Below the pieces are notes generated by a model. The model did not search any database. It worked only from the letters and a program-made list of their open reading frames with translations, and was not told the origin of the DNA. Source: Rhodeus uyekii (lineage: Eukaryota; Chordata; Actinopteri; Cypriniformes; Acheilognathidae). Taken from it: a stretch of 64,000 nucleotides of DNA. Numbering within the stretch: the first letter of the stretch is position 1; every line of letters begins with the position of its first letter. The position numbers and the translations under genes were made by a program. The DNA is taken from NCBI GenBank assembly GCA_037043235.1, contig JAWRVZ010000065.1:1357501-1421500 (forward strand), given 5' to 3'. This document shows, piece after piece, positions 1 through 11,800 of the stretch.

Positions 1-174
1 ATATGCACCACAAGAAGCTTAGGGAAGTCAACAAACATGTGAAGTGCATGAGTGCTCAAACACCTAGCGTCCTCGTCTCTCTAGCGTAGCGCTGCTTGTA
101 TCGGAAATATTTACTCGTATTTCAAAGCAAAAAATTAGCTTGAAGGCTTGTTCGTATCTCAGAGGTAATACTGT
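1..174. mobile_element. right end of a TA-flanked MITE (Tc1/mariner-type, pogo/Tigger-like), cut by window start
   Basis: The sequence closely matches the right half of the complete copy at 61706-62461: shared blocks include AAGTCAACAAACATGTGAAG, GAGTGCTCAA.CACCTAGC and repeated CGTATCTCA, and it ends GGTAATACTG at 163-172 before TA. Its left part lies outside the window. Confidence 0.75.
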
Positions 175-1756
175 AGGGTGACCACGGTGAACATATTTAG
201 ACACCTTGTGAACTCCGTTGCAACTTTCAAAAACGTTTGTTATAAATCAGGGAGCTACGAGCAATCCTCCGTAAGCTAGACCATCCCGTTTAATAACGCT
301 CCGTTCGACTTTAGCGGAGTTCAAAAGCTTGACCTGTGAAGTCGATGTCTCTTAAATGGTGCTTGTCATGTAAACTTCTTCCTGCGATTTTCAGTCCTTA
401 TTCTAATTATTGCAAAAAATTGCGTTATTGGGTCACATGCTAGCCTGGTGTTAGCAACGCAAAGGTCACAAGTTCGATTCACGTAATACAATATATGGCT
501 TGAATGCACTGCAGGTTGTCTCGTGTAAAAGTGTCTGTCATATGCATGAATGTCTGGATGGCTAGTCAGTCTGCGACGGCCCTGCAGTCAGTTAATAATC
601 TACAGTTGACAGGCAGATCTGCTTGTTTGTCTTTTGTCACTGCAGGCATTCAGCCAAAGCAGACGGTCAGTTTAGGCTTGTTTCTTATCTATCAGTTGTG
701 TATTACAAATGGGATTTGCATATGTCTGGCCGTCTTATAAGAAATGAAAACCTTTCTCTATAACCATCTAACTCTGAGTGGTTCAGATTGATGGGTTTTG
801 TCGACTGTTTGTTCTGGCTTCTATACCCATCCGTAAATCAAGCTAGCTGTCTCTTTAGCTGTCTTTATTATATTAACAGAAGCTACGTCTAAGCAATATA
901 ATACCAGTTTCATACAGCGTCTATATTGGTAAAGACTAGGATTTGTGTACGGAAAACCACGTCTAGCATTAAACGACAACTTAACTGCGTGCATGTTTAT
1001 TTTTTCCACCCAAAGGCAGTGGCTTTCAAGGTTAGCAGCTCTTTTTGTCTGTGTGAGGGAAAATATAAAAAACCTTTTTCACCATGATGCCGCACGCGTG
1101 AGTGGTCGGGCCCACACGTCTCCTACACGCATGCACAGTCTCTTTATGATTTATAAGTGGGAGTATACAGCCCTTGAGCCATGCAAAATGGAAATGCAGT
1201 TTAGGAAGCTTTGCTTTAACTGAATAAGGGTGGCAGGACCTCTGCCGTAAACAGCCCATTACACAGTTCATATAGTCATTTAAGCCTCACGGCTCTATGG
1301 CGTCCAGCTCTGCCGTCTGTGTGTACGACGCACCTCCTGCTATTTTTCTATATGCCTGTTTGCGCTCCTGATGATGCCCTGTAGCAGAACCGCCGGCCGG
1401 CCGGTCGAATCCCGGGCGTCTCGCCGTGTGGCTTTGATATTGCTGTGCCAGTTTTGAGGTAATGGATTGTGGAAATATACAATCAACAGGCTTGATCTGC
1501 TTGTATCATTGCGAGATACAGTTGAAGCTTTCTTCCTAGCTTCTTTCTTTTTCACTGCTTTCCCCTGTCCTTTTCTTTCTTGCTGATTTTCCTCATTCAT
1601 TTTTCTCTGCCATCTCACTTTTTTCCTCACTCTTTCTCGTTTACTCGCTGCTTTCTTGCTTTTCCTTCTTGCTGCTTCTCTCTCGCTTTTGCTCTTTCTT
1701 TCGCCCTTTTTTTCATGCTGCTTTTTATTTCCTTCTCACGTCCTCACTACTTTCTC
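175..1756. other. non-coding stretch upstream of bcl9, nothing recognised
   Basis: It has only short frames without support, a pyrimidine-rich tract at about 1530-1750 (CTTTCTTTC-like), and a tRNA-like phrase near 440-480 (GTTAGCAACGCAAAGGTCAC with GTTCGATTC) that may be a SINE relic. Confidence 0.5.
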
Positions 1757-1764
1757 ATGATAAA

Positions 1765-2979
1765 TAGGGATGTGCGACTAGTCGACACCGAAAACACTAG
1801 TCGACTACACAGGAAAAAAAAGATTTTTTTTGTTCAAATGACGTTTTAATCTTACATATAACCCTCTGACGCGTGCGGTCATACGCGGGATTAGAAGGTT
1901 CCGTGCGTCTCGTGATCAATTGCTAAATTCAAACCTGTTTTCGTGCCTTTGCGGTCGCGACAGACGCGCTCAGTGTTTGTCATATATATCACAGCTATCC
2001 ATTCAGTTATAAACTGACAAGGTGTTTTATTCATATCAGATACACATTGCATAGGTTACTATAAACTTCATATTCTTCTCCTACTTCACCGGACACTTAC
2101 TGTCATGTATTTAGACATAAGTGACTGAATTTGTGTTGTAAATCCGACAGATTAGACTCTCTGAACTGCGGCGCCTGTCGCGCATTAAAGATCAGCTGAC
2201 ATGGTCATTATAAAAGGCTTTTAAGCGACAAAACGCATTCACTTTCACATATTTGAGAATTGGAATATCAGGTAATTGATGAAAAAGCTAACAAGTGTGT
2301 GAATATTTTGAATAAATAATCAAAACTAAATAAATGCGATACATCTGTCATAGTGCTTTTGCGGCTGCGGTGTGTCAGGTGACAGGCATGAAAGGGGAAA
2401 CTATATCAGCGAGAATATAATAAAACAGTAACTTAAAACATTTGAAAAAAATCAGAGCAGAAACCGCAGATCTCCCATGCGTTTTGTTTATATGTCACGG
2501 CGGGTTTAATAATGACCACTGATAGACGAGCGCGTGTTGAGAGTATTTTAAAGTAGGAGGAGACGGAACACTTTTTTTATAAACTGTTATGTCAAACTGA
2601 CATGTATAATGATTCCACTGGATCCGAGCATAGCCATATTAATCACAGACACGGAAATGTTTAGAGAGACGAGCCGAAACAGCCAAATCATTGCGTCATT
2701 TACTACAACTGTCCGTCACTACGATCACGTTCAGCTTAAAGAAATATATAGATATATACTTTATTTTTTACCCGTTTATTGAACTCATTGTCACGGCATC
2801 ACCATGGAAACCGACACGCCTCTCGCTACATAAAGCTGCAGTTTTGAGACTCCAGAAGGAAAAGCGCGCCGCAGAAAAGTGACCTTATTTCTAACGGCAT
2901 TACTTTTAGACTTTTAGACTAGTCGGTTACAAAATTTTCGTTTAAACGACTAACAAATTAGTTGAAAGGCACATCCCTA
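1765..2979. mobile_element. complete non-autonomous hAT-type transposon
   Basis: The ends are inverted repeats, TAGGGATGTGC on the left and GCACATCCCTA on the right. A perfect 8-bp duplication ATGATAAA lies on each side (1757-1764 and 2980-2987). ACTAGTCG motifs repeat inside both ends. At 1215 bp with no transposase frame it is a deletion derivative. An 8-bp target duplication with this TIR start is diagnostic for the hAT superfamily. Confidence 0.88.
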
Positions 2980-3123
2980 ATGATAAATATACTAAAGTGT
3001 CACTATTTTCAGACTGCATTGTTGGTCATTTTTTCTTTTGGGCTCTGATCCAGTTCAAGGAACGAAAACAAGAACCGTAAATGAACAAAAATGTAACCGC
3101 AATTTAAATTAAATCACGTCTAT

Positions 3124-3280
3124 ACATTTACATTTATGCATTTGGCAGACGCTTTTATCCAAAGTGACTTCCATTGCATTCAAGAAACACATTGAATCAA
3201 GTTCTTGCTTTCCCTCGGATCGAACCCATGACCGTGGTGTTGTAAACACCAATGCTCTACTGATTGAGCGACAAGAAAGC
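3124..3280 (-). mobile_element. tRNA-derived SINE (HAmo-like), copy 1
   Basis: Read on the minus strand it has a tRNA-like head with A-box (CGCTCAATCAGTAGAGCA) and B-box (GGTTCGATCC), a 3' part with GGATAAAAGCGTCTGCCAAA, and a short AAATG tail repeat. This architecture is typical of cyprinid tRNA-SINEs with a LINE-like tail. Confidence 0.8.
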
Positions 3281-4715
3281 TATACATGAACTGAAACATT
3301 AAAATACTGATTCTGCATAAGTGAACCATTTTTATTTTTTTATTAAGCCTTGGTCTTTAGATTTATTTTGTCCCTCTATTCCAGATTTAATTGAATAAAT
3401 CATCGCACTGGCAACTCTTTCTTTTCCCCTCTTTCTTGTTTCAGCGCATTCTAGAATGTTTGTCCATTTCTGAGAAGGAAGTGAAGTTTGAGCTTGAATG
3501 CACAACATGCCGTCTTCTAATCCCACAAGTTCAAACCTTGTCCCAGACTGCTTGGACTGATAATCATGATTTTATTTTATTTTATACATGTTCATGATTT
3601 AGCATTTTGAAAATGCATGCGTCTCTGAAAAGCCTTTGGAAACTGCGTGTGCAAGTATCAATCTGTACCTTTAAGTGCACGTGTTCTAATTCTTCAAGCA
3701 GATTGGTGGGTGCGCGCGTGTTTTTGAGGCTCTTGTAGATCCAGGGCCTGTCGGTTGGGGTTGCCCTGGCAACGGTGTTGGTGGTTGTACGTGCATGAAG
3801 AGAAATGTCTGTGGCGGGCTGGAGAAGGCTTGACGGCCATGCTGCTGCCGCTGCTCTCGCCGTTGTACGCCATTAGAGCAGCACACTTGCCTCTCGCTGC
3901 AAACGGTGAAATCTGAGAATGTCAGTATGCAAGTGTGGGTTCAGGAGGAGAGAGAGGGGCCATGCAAGGAAACCACACTTTAAATGACCAAAAAAAATTA
4001 AATGAAATGGCTGCCTCAATTGACGTGTTCATTTCTCTTTCGGCGTTTCCTTTTTATTTTTCCGATATTAAACAGAGCTCCATGCTATTCAAGTAAAGTA
4101 AATGTTAGTAAAGCCATTTGTAATGTTACAAAAAATGTTTTAAGTGAATACTGTTCTTTTGCACTTTTTCGTCAGCGAATTGTAAAAATAAAGCATCACT
4201 GTATGGGTTGCCAAGTGTGTCAAAAACAGCACATTGCGATTTTTCTCCGAGCGGCGGCCAAGTTCCCCTCAAAAATCCCACTGAAAGAAAATTCGACTCA
4301 CACTGTTCACCGTTTCCACACAAATATTTGTAAGAAATGTATCTTATAGGTGTATTGTGTATATTCCACTGTTGGGCCAAAAACGTGTGCCAGGGCCATT
4401 TGTGTTCCCCACTTCCGGGACTTCCTCGGGGCCAATGGCCAGGGGTTTTTGGCCCGCTGAATTCCTTGATCCAAAGCAGGCCAAACCAGGATTGAGGAGT
4501 GGTTATGAGCAGGAGTGGCGGAGTTTACTTGAGCCAGGCGACGAGACGCTCAACACCGCTGCATATGTTATTATACCAGGCTACCAGCTATCTTCAACAT
4601 TTAAGATCATTTAAACCATTTTCTGCTCAACTCGCTTTCAGACACCAGTGAGTGTTTTAAATAACTTCCTTGCAATTCAATGGGGATTCTGATGACCATA
4701 TGAGACAGAAATATA

Positions 4716-5296
4716 CTGCATTTTCCCGCATATAACCCGCAGACGCAGATAATCCACACCCTAATATAGCCCGCAGGTTTTGGGGTTTTGTGTAAAAAAT
4801 CGTTGGCATAATCCAAACATAGTTTGATTGAACTTTTTTCAGTAAGTTTACATTTCGATTTTCGAATGTTGCTCACATGAGGTCAATTAACTGTTCAGGC
4901 TCGTTACCCAGTGCTTGTGCGCGAAATTCAAACAATAAGAAAACAAGTCAGAATCAGAAGCGATTCTACAGGTGTTGATCATCGGATGAGATGAGAAGAA
5001 CACGCCCTCATGGCAGCACAGCCAATCACATCATCTTGCATGATTGACAGGTCAGACAGCCTATCAGCGCCAGCTTGTCAGAGTGATAATACAAGCGCCA
5101 GAGACGACAACCCTCGCAAGAAAGAAAAACAAAGAAAATACCGTTTAAAAAAAACTTCTTGGGGATGTAACAAATATATTGAAATATTACGTGTAAAAAT
5201 GTGTGATATAGTCCGTACATTTATATATAACCTAAACCCCCCTGCGGGGTTTGTAAAATCTGGTATAACCCGCGGGTTTTATGCGGGAAAATACGG
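4716..5296. mobile_element. TIR element copy 1 (family ending in GTATTTTCCCGCATATAACC)
   Basis: The left end reads CTGCATTTTCCCGCATATAA and the right end is its near reverse complement, ending GGGAAAATACGG. TA lies on each side (4714-4715 and 5297-5298). The inside is shared with the copy at 56567-57248, including a block around GCATGATTGACAGGTCAGAC. It carries no transposase. The TA target suggests the Tc1/mariner group. Confidence 0.75.
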
Positions 5297-6624
5297 TATC
5301 TATATTGGATGCTAAGGGCTACTTATGCTATCAATTGTGATAAATACGTTCATGGAAAATACCAGAGACTGCTTGAGGACTGCTTTTGTGTTCTAGTTTT
5401 CAGTCGGCTGGTGAGATGGTGAGGTTGTATGGCGTCGTTCTATGGTGGCGAGTTTTAGGTTAGTGTTGCGAAGCTACTGGCCTGACAGTGGAAACACTAT
5501 TTGATTCTGGCCTCTGCGCTTTTGGTCCGAAGCTATTGGCAGCACCCAGCACGTTGTTAGCACTTGCTCACACTGGCCCAACAGTGGAAAAGTGGCTAAT
5601 GACAGCTAGCGGTGGAAACGGGTACTGCAGTCCAAATTCAAAATATTGTTTGTTTTTTCCCCCACCCCCTCCTCTTCAGACTTTGAACTCGCATTCAGTT
5701 CATTTGTTGGCCTTTATGGTTCTAATACGCTTTGTTTTCCACCAAATGGCAACCCGAAAAACTATTGGGTAATTTGTCAGTGGGCGGGATCACAGACTAA
5801 AACAAAAACTGACAAGGAACAACCGAATCAAATGATTTACGTAGTTAAATTAAGTTTTTATTCTGATAATATTAATTTTTAATCCTGACACCGATGTGCC
5901 AATAATTTTTCACCTTCATATGCATTTTAAATTTCAAATGCAAACAATATGGCTTCACTGTAGACCGCTGATATAAAATTTTATTACATATTAGTGGCAT
6001 TTGCTGTTGTTTTAATTTAAGAACATCAAGCTGGATTGCGATTTAGATGGTGTGTTTGAAAATGGTAAACTATGACTAGGAATGTTTTATTTGGAATTTA
6101 CCTGCAATATAATAAACTTTTATATTATACATTAGAATAAACATTTCCCCTTTTTCAGATAAGCTTCTTAAGTTCAGTCCTCACTGTTAGGGTGGGAGGG
6201 AATATCTGAGATGCTTGCATCATTTGAGTGTTTTGGAAGCGTTTCTGAATATTTTCTGGATGACAACGCAGTCTGACACAGCAGCTTTTTGAGAGGGTTC
6301 TCATATCTTATGAAAGCTAGCGTTTGCGTAACAGCAGAAGGCCACTACATGTTAACATGATCTCATTCACACACGGAAGCACTAGCACACCCTGAAAGAC
6401 AAACACGATCATTCTCACTCCTGTGATTTTTGTACGTTATTGCCGAGTGAAAAGATTTGTTGAGGTGGTTCGTATTACATGCTTTGCAATCTCTCTTGGT
6501 CTCTTTATACACTTATGTATAAAGATATGACGTGGGGTCAGACCTGGGCTTGGGTGTCATCAATACTGTACTATTTACAAGATTAGGGTTTTTAATAACA
6601 TTTTAAAAAGGTCTTAAAAACCCA

Positions 6625-6945
6625 CAAGTCTCATGCTCACCAAGGCTGGAATCAAAGTACAGTAAAACGTTAATATTGTGATAAATGACACTTTACAGCA
6701 CCTGTTTTCTTTCAGTTTTCTAATGCATTGTCAATGTAAATTGTTCCTGTGGTTTTCAGCATCCATTACTCCAGTCTTCAGTGTGGCTTCACAATTTAGT
6801 TTTTAACAGCGTCTATTTGAAACTGAATTCTTTTATAACCTTATAAGAGTCTTAATGCCACTTTAAATCAAATGTGTCCTTGCTGAATAAAAGTATTGGT
6901 TTTCTTTAGAAAAATAGAAAAAATAAATGCTGACCCTCCAAAGAT
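6625..6945 (-). repeat. dispersed cyprinid repeat (TGATGCTGAAAATTCAGC family), diverged copy
   Basis: Read on the minus strand it carries the family landmarks: a GACTGGAGTAATGGATGCTG block, and TTGGTGAGCATGAGA near one end. Other copies are at 7935-8060, 9130-9245 and 39640-39850. Confidence 0.6.
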
Positions 6946-7473
6946 TAACAAATTGGTGCACATCATCTGCAGATTTCTTCTGAGACTGGCTTTTGCTGAA
7001 TGTTTCAAATAATTGTCCAATTGGTTATTTGAATCCTCCAATTTTCTGTTCTTGGTTCCATCCGTTTTGCTTGGTTTTTTAAGTTTCAGTGTGATGTTCT
7101 GGTGCAGACCACAAAATCCACCAGCAAACTGTTTTCAGTCTATCACACGCCTCCATTCGAGATGTTACACGAGTTCTTGTTTTCAGCAAATCATTATTTT
7201 GGTGGCCTTCAGTCTGACTCTTCAGTCAGTTTTGGAGGATGGCCATTGCCTGGCAGATTCACAGTTCAACATTTTTCACCTTGTGTTTCGCACTGTTTTG
7301 GCGAATATGCAGCGTTGTCAAATCTTCTTATATTCTTGGCATGACTGGTATTTTTTGAGAACTTTTGTTTTGGATGGGATTTGAATGGTCTGATTTCATG
7401 GTGTTGTAATTTGGTGTGGGTGTTCATAGAAGCTTATTCCGAAGTCTTATGAAGAGTGTCTGCACAGGTGGAC

Positions 7474-7624
7474 AGCTTTCCTGTCGCTCAATCAGTAGAG
7501 CATTGGTGTTTACAACGCCAAGGCCATGGGTTCGATCCGAGGGAAAGCAAGACCCGATTTGGTGTGTTCCTTGAATCCAATGTACGTCGCTTTGGATAAA
7601 AGCGTCTGCCAAATGCATAAATGT
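7474..7624 (+). mobile_element. tRNA-derived SINE (HAmo-like), copy 2
   Basis: The head TCGCTCAATCAGTAGAGCAT, B-box GGGTTCGATCC, and 3' tail TTGGATAAAAGCGTCTGCC then AAATGCATAAATG match the copies at 3124, 16638 and 27711. Confidence 0.82.
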
Positions 7625-7934
7625 GGACAGTAAAGTACTGAAGTTAGTGACTTTAGATCTAGTTTAGATGTTGCAATGCAAGGAAATAAGTAGATTTGAA
7701 ACATGCCGTTTCAAAATCATTCCAAAGTTCTGGATCACTTTTTTTTCCAAAGAAATTAATTATTTTTATTCTTTTATTATTGATTAAATCAAAAGTTACA
7801 GATCTTTAGCGTAATTATGTATTTATCATTTCAAATAAATGCTGTTCAATTAAATTATTTTCAAAATTTACATTGCAATTTCAAAGAATGCTGAAAAAAG
7901 TAACGCATTTACATAAAAATATTAAGCACAAGTG

Positions 7935-8060
7935 TCTTGAGATGCAAATCATCATATTTGATTTCTGAAAAATCCTTTGATTCTGAAGAACAGTAATGAT
8001 GCTGAAAATTCAGCTTCGCATCACAGGAGTAAATAACATTTATATTATATTATATTAAGA
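7935..8060 (+). repeat. dispersed cyprinid repeat (TGATGCTGAAAATTCAGC family), partial
   Basis: It contains AGTAATGATGCTGAAAATTC followed by AGCTTCGCATCACAGGAGTA, the most conserved core of this interspersed family. Confidence 0.6.
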
Positions 8061-8441
8061 TGAAAGATATTTAAAAAAAAAATTGTTTTCACAATATTTT
8101 AGTTTTTCTTCTATTAAGTGCATACGATTTTTCAAAAGAATTAAAGAACGACCCCCCCCCCCCAAAAAAAAACATTGTCAAAATCGCTAATATACACGAT
8201 CGTTAAGACACGGGCTAATCATGTATATTGACTCTTTAAAATGTCTATTGCCCTCCTTTTTTATTTTCTTCTAAATGTTAAACATTTTTCTTGAGCTGTA
8301 GCGTTTAGATGTTTAGGTTTATTTTGACTTTTTTTTTCTTAATCTTTTTGCTTTTTTGATATTGCATTAATTGAGGTCAGTAAAATGAAAATGTTTGCTT
8401 GCTTTCATGGTCTTAAGTAACTTTTGTTTGTTTGCGTTTAG

Positions 8442-8836
8442 TGTGGCCAGGGGCTGTGAGGGCTCCTCGGGGAGACTCCAGACAAGCCCACACAGAGAAT
8501 GCTGGAGGTGCAGGAGGAGAGACCAGCAGCAGCAGCCACGGCTACCACCGCAGCTACCGGAACTACAGGAAACGCTTCAGGCAGGAAGGAGAGAGCCAAA
8601 GAACGGCAAGAAGAGGGCCAGGACTGCAGCAGCCCTGTCGCAACCCCCAATACCGGGCCCCGGAGCACCCGGGCCAAAGCTACGCCCACCACTGCACACA
8701 CACACTCCCACACACATACACACACCTCCAGTCCCCACCAGCACTCTACTGCTCCTGCCTCTGTCGCACTGGGACTGACGTCAATGCATTCCAGCAATCC
8801 CAAAGTGAGGAACTCTCCATCGGCTAACACTCAGAG
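8442..8836 (+). other. bcl9: bcl9 first coding exon with long open 5' leader
   Basis: The exon starts after a T-rich acceptor (AG at 8440-8441) and ends at a GTGAGA donor at 8837. The orthologous start ATG is at 8784. The reading frame is also open upstream of it: the last in-frame stop is TGA at 8457-8459, and an in-frame ATG at 8499 has A at -3, whereas the 8784 ATG has T at -3. Starting at 8499 would add 95 residues that are Ala/Thr/Lys/His-rich, including a Thr-His run coded by a CA-rich tract. Upstream non-coding exons must exist because this exon begins with an acceptor. I could not place them. Confidence 0.75.
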
Positions 8837-11800
8837 GTGAGAGAACCCTGTATGCGTGTGTATGAACTAATCCTTAAACACTGAGCTCTTAAATGTGCAT
8901 ACATTACACTACAGATCAAAAGTAGGTAATTTTTTATTATTATTATTATTTAAATACTTTTACTCAGGACGTATGCATCCAATTGGTCAAAAGCGAAATT
9001 GAAGTGTTTAAAAGTGTTGTATATAAGTGTTTAAAACGAGTATTTCAAGAGTCTATTTGTCCAAAAAATCCTTAAAAGTATCACAGGTCACATAATAATA
9101 ATTAAGCAACCCAGCATTGATAATAATAATCAGAGATGTTTCTTGAGCAGCACATCATCATATTAGAATGGTTTCTGAAGAATCATGTGACACTGAAGGC
9201 TGGAGTAATGATGCTGAAAATTCAGCTTTGCATCATAGGAATAAATTGCGTGTTCATAGAATAGAAATAAATAAATGCAAATGCAACATTGGTGAGCTTC
9301 TTAAAAACCATTTAAAAGTCTTTCCAGCCACCTTCCTTTGAATGGGAACGCATATAGCAATATAACAAAATGCTCAAATTAATTTGATAAAAATGGCTTA
9401 TTCTGTGCAGACTGCCATGCAAAAATGTATAGAAGTGAGAGAAGAGAGCATTGGGAATTATATGGATTAACATGCGTTTTCAATAATGGGGAAACAATAT
9501 TTGGCAGTTTGTTTATGGGAATTGATCAATTATTTAAAATAACCATAGTATACAGCTGTCCAACGACATGTATTTCTAGATTTCTTTTGAACATATCGAC
9601 AAGTTGAGAAAATGTAGTTTTGAACATCCTTATTGTTAATAGTTTCCTTTCATCCCTCGTGTTATTGCCTGGGTAAATGTGTTAATAAACTGTTTTAACG
9701 CAGTAGGACAAATGTAGATACAATTAATTCATCGCAATCTTATTAAACTCTTCTCGAGTTTATGAGGAGTTGTTGTTTTAATTTCTTTTTAATGGAGATG
9801 CACCACACCAGCGACTCATTTGCTGCCCACTTGCAAATCCCGCTCTGCTTATGGCCATTGAGCTGTCTCTTGTGGACAGGAAACCAGTGCAAGCTGAAGT
9901 AACTGCGGCAGAAGTGCAGGGGAAACTGTGCCCTAAAGGCAGAGCTGGACCTGGAAAGCTTCCAGAACCTCATTGAGCATATGAGAAACTGACCCACTTC
10001 AGCTCAGCCAGAGCTTATACATCCCGCCCTGCTGGACGTTGGTTCCAAAATGGCTGCTCTTGCTGATTCACAGGTCTGGAGTTGGTTAAGGCGTCGGCAG
10101 AGGGGCTCCTGGGAGTCCTTCAGCGAACATTATGGCACGTAGCCTAATCGCACCCCATTTTGTATATGTTTGCAGCTGCCGTCCAAGGCGTTTGGATTTA
10201 CTCTGAAAGTTGGAAAATATTTAGCATTATAGTGTGCAGAAATGCTCTGAAACGGGTACCTTACTTTTGGAAAGCGGTTTGCGCTTTCAGGCACGCATTC
10301 AAGACCCAGAATGGATGGCAATGGACGAGGCATACACATTTTAGTGCCAAACTGTAAGGTGTCCAACAATGACCAGCCCTTACTGTTGGCATGTACATAG
10401 TTTCCCCTGGTTTCCTTACAGTTGGCATGTAACCAGACACTGTGAACCCATTGCTTTGGGTATGGATGGAGGCGAGCTTGTGGGAGATCTGGTTTGACGA
10501 GTTTTGATTAAATATTAACCTGGCACTCTGTCAACAAAGAACAGGGCTAGGACATAAGGTCACTGAGAGTACTGTAGTTGCGTCACTGGTACACCAAGAT
10601 TTTCATCCTATTATTGAATGGTGTGTTTTCAGGGTGTGGCGGCTGCAATCGAGCGGCCAGCTGTTAAGATATGACTCCGTCGTCTCCGTTTGGAAATAGT
10701 TCAGTGCAACATTGCGAGTCTGTCATATAAGCTACGTGACATTATAACGATAACACTACTGTGTGAGTTTGTTCTTTCCCGTTTTTTAGCGCACTGTTAT
10801 GGAAAGAGCGCATCCATACCTTCATGACCAGCACAGTCAACTTCGTTTGTGCAATTGTAAAGTTGTAATATTGTTTATTTATATATCTGATTTATCTCGT
10901 ATGGTCAATTAACGAGGTAGTAAAGCGTTCCTCTGTACCGGTGATCATCATTAGCTTCAGTGTGCGCTGCTTAAGCAGCTACGCATATTAATAACAGTTA
11001 TTGTGGCTGTTCTTATACATGTATACATAGCGTTTTATTACTATAGTGTTCTCATTATAATGTTATCAATTGTTTGGGGTTAGTTGCTGCCTTTCAGCGA
11101 GTTGTTATGGGAAGAAGTTACACATCACGAATAGCACAGAATTAGTTCAACATCCATGGTGCATTTGCGTCATTTTGTGCAGATGGAAGTTTTCGGTGTT
11201 AATCTCGTAGAGGTTTCATTGCGTTAATAACCCGGTTCATTCAGCTCAAATAGCAATGCTGTTATTTGAAACGGTAATATTAATTTAATATGTATCATTA
11301 AACAAAAACATACATTGATGCATTATTAATAACTAACACCTTTTTTCTTATTGTCATAAACAATAGGGTTTAATTCATTTTATTATAGATTTTATTTATC
11401 CACTGCACATGCATTTTTATTTTTTATGTGTTGTCAAAATAATGTATGTGTGCTTGGGACATGGCTTTTAATGACTTTTGCAATCACGCTCTATTGGCTG
11501 TAGATTTTTTGGCCGATCTATATTGGTTATCAGCTTTCATAGATAAATAATTATCAGTATCAGCCAAAATCTTCATATTGGTCTATATGTTTTATGATTT
11601 CTGTAAGTCTGTATTGTGGATTTTCTGTAGGAGGGTGCCTTCCAAATTTCAGTATGAATGATATAATGCTTCTCTTTAAAGCAGAGCTTTACCTGTAGCT
11701 CGTGGCCTTATTGGAGTTAACTCGTTAACTTATTCGCAACCTCATACTTTTCATCTACTCGGAGGGATTTATTGATGGGTGTCCCACCCCCTCCAATACA

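Larger units (their letters stand above)
5299..8441. other. upstream flank or 5' intron of bcl9
   Basis: Outside the listed repeats (6625-6945, 7474-7624, 7935-8060) I see no coding sequence. Because the exon at 8442 starts with a splice acceptor, part of this is probably intron and a non-coding first exon may lie here or further upstream. A GC-richer patch at about 3700-3910 is one candidate. Confidence 0.4.

Noticed and set aside
4002..4349. 115-aa plus-strand frame
   Set aside because: No homology recognised, no coding-like composition, in repeat-rich upstream DNA.
7013..7384. 123-aa plus-strand frame, hydrophobic
   Set aside because: No recognisable protein; hydrophobicity follows from T-rich sequence; a second overlapping frame is equally open.
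7480..7560. possible tRNA gene (A-box and B-box present)
   Set aside because: The head is tRNA-like but continues into a SINE body and tail, and the same unit occurs four times in the window.
8438..8830. 130-aa minus-strand frame over the first bcl9 coding exon
   Set aside because: Antisense shadow of the GC-rich bcl9 exon; Val/Cys runs come from the CA-repeat tract.
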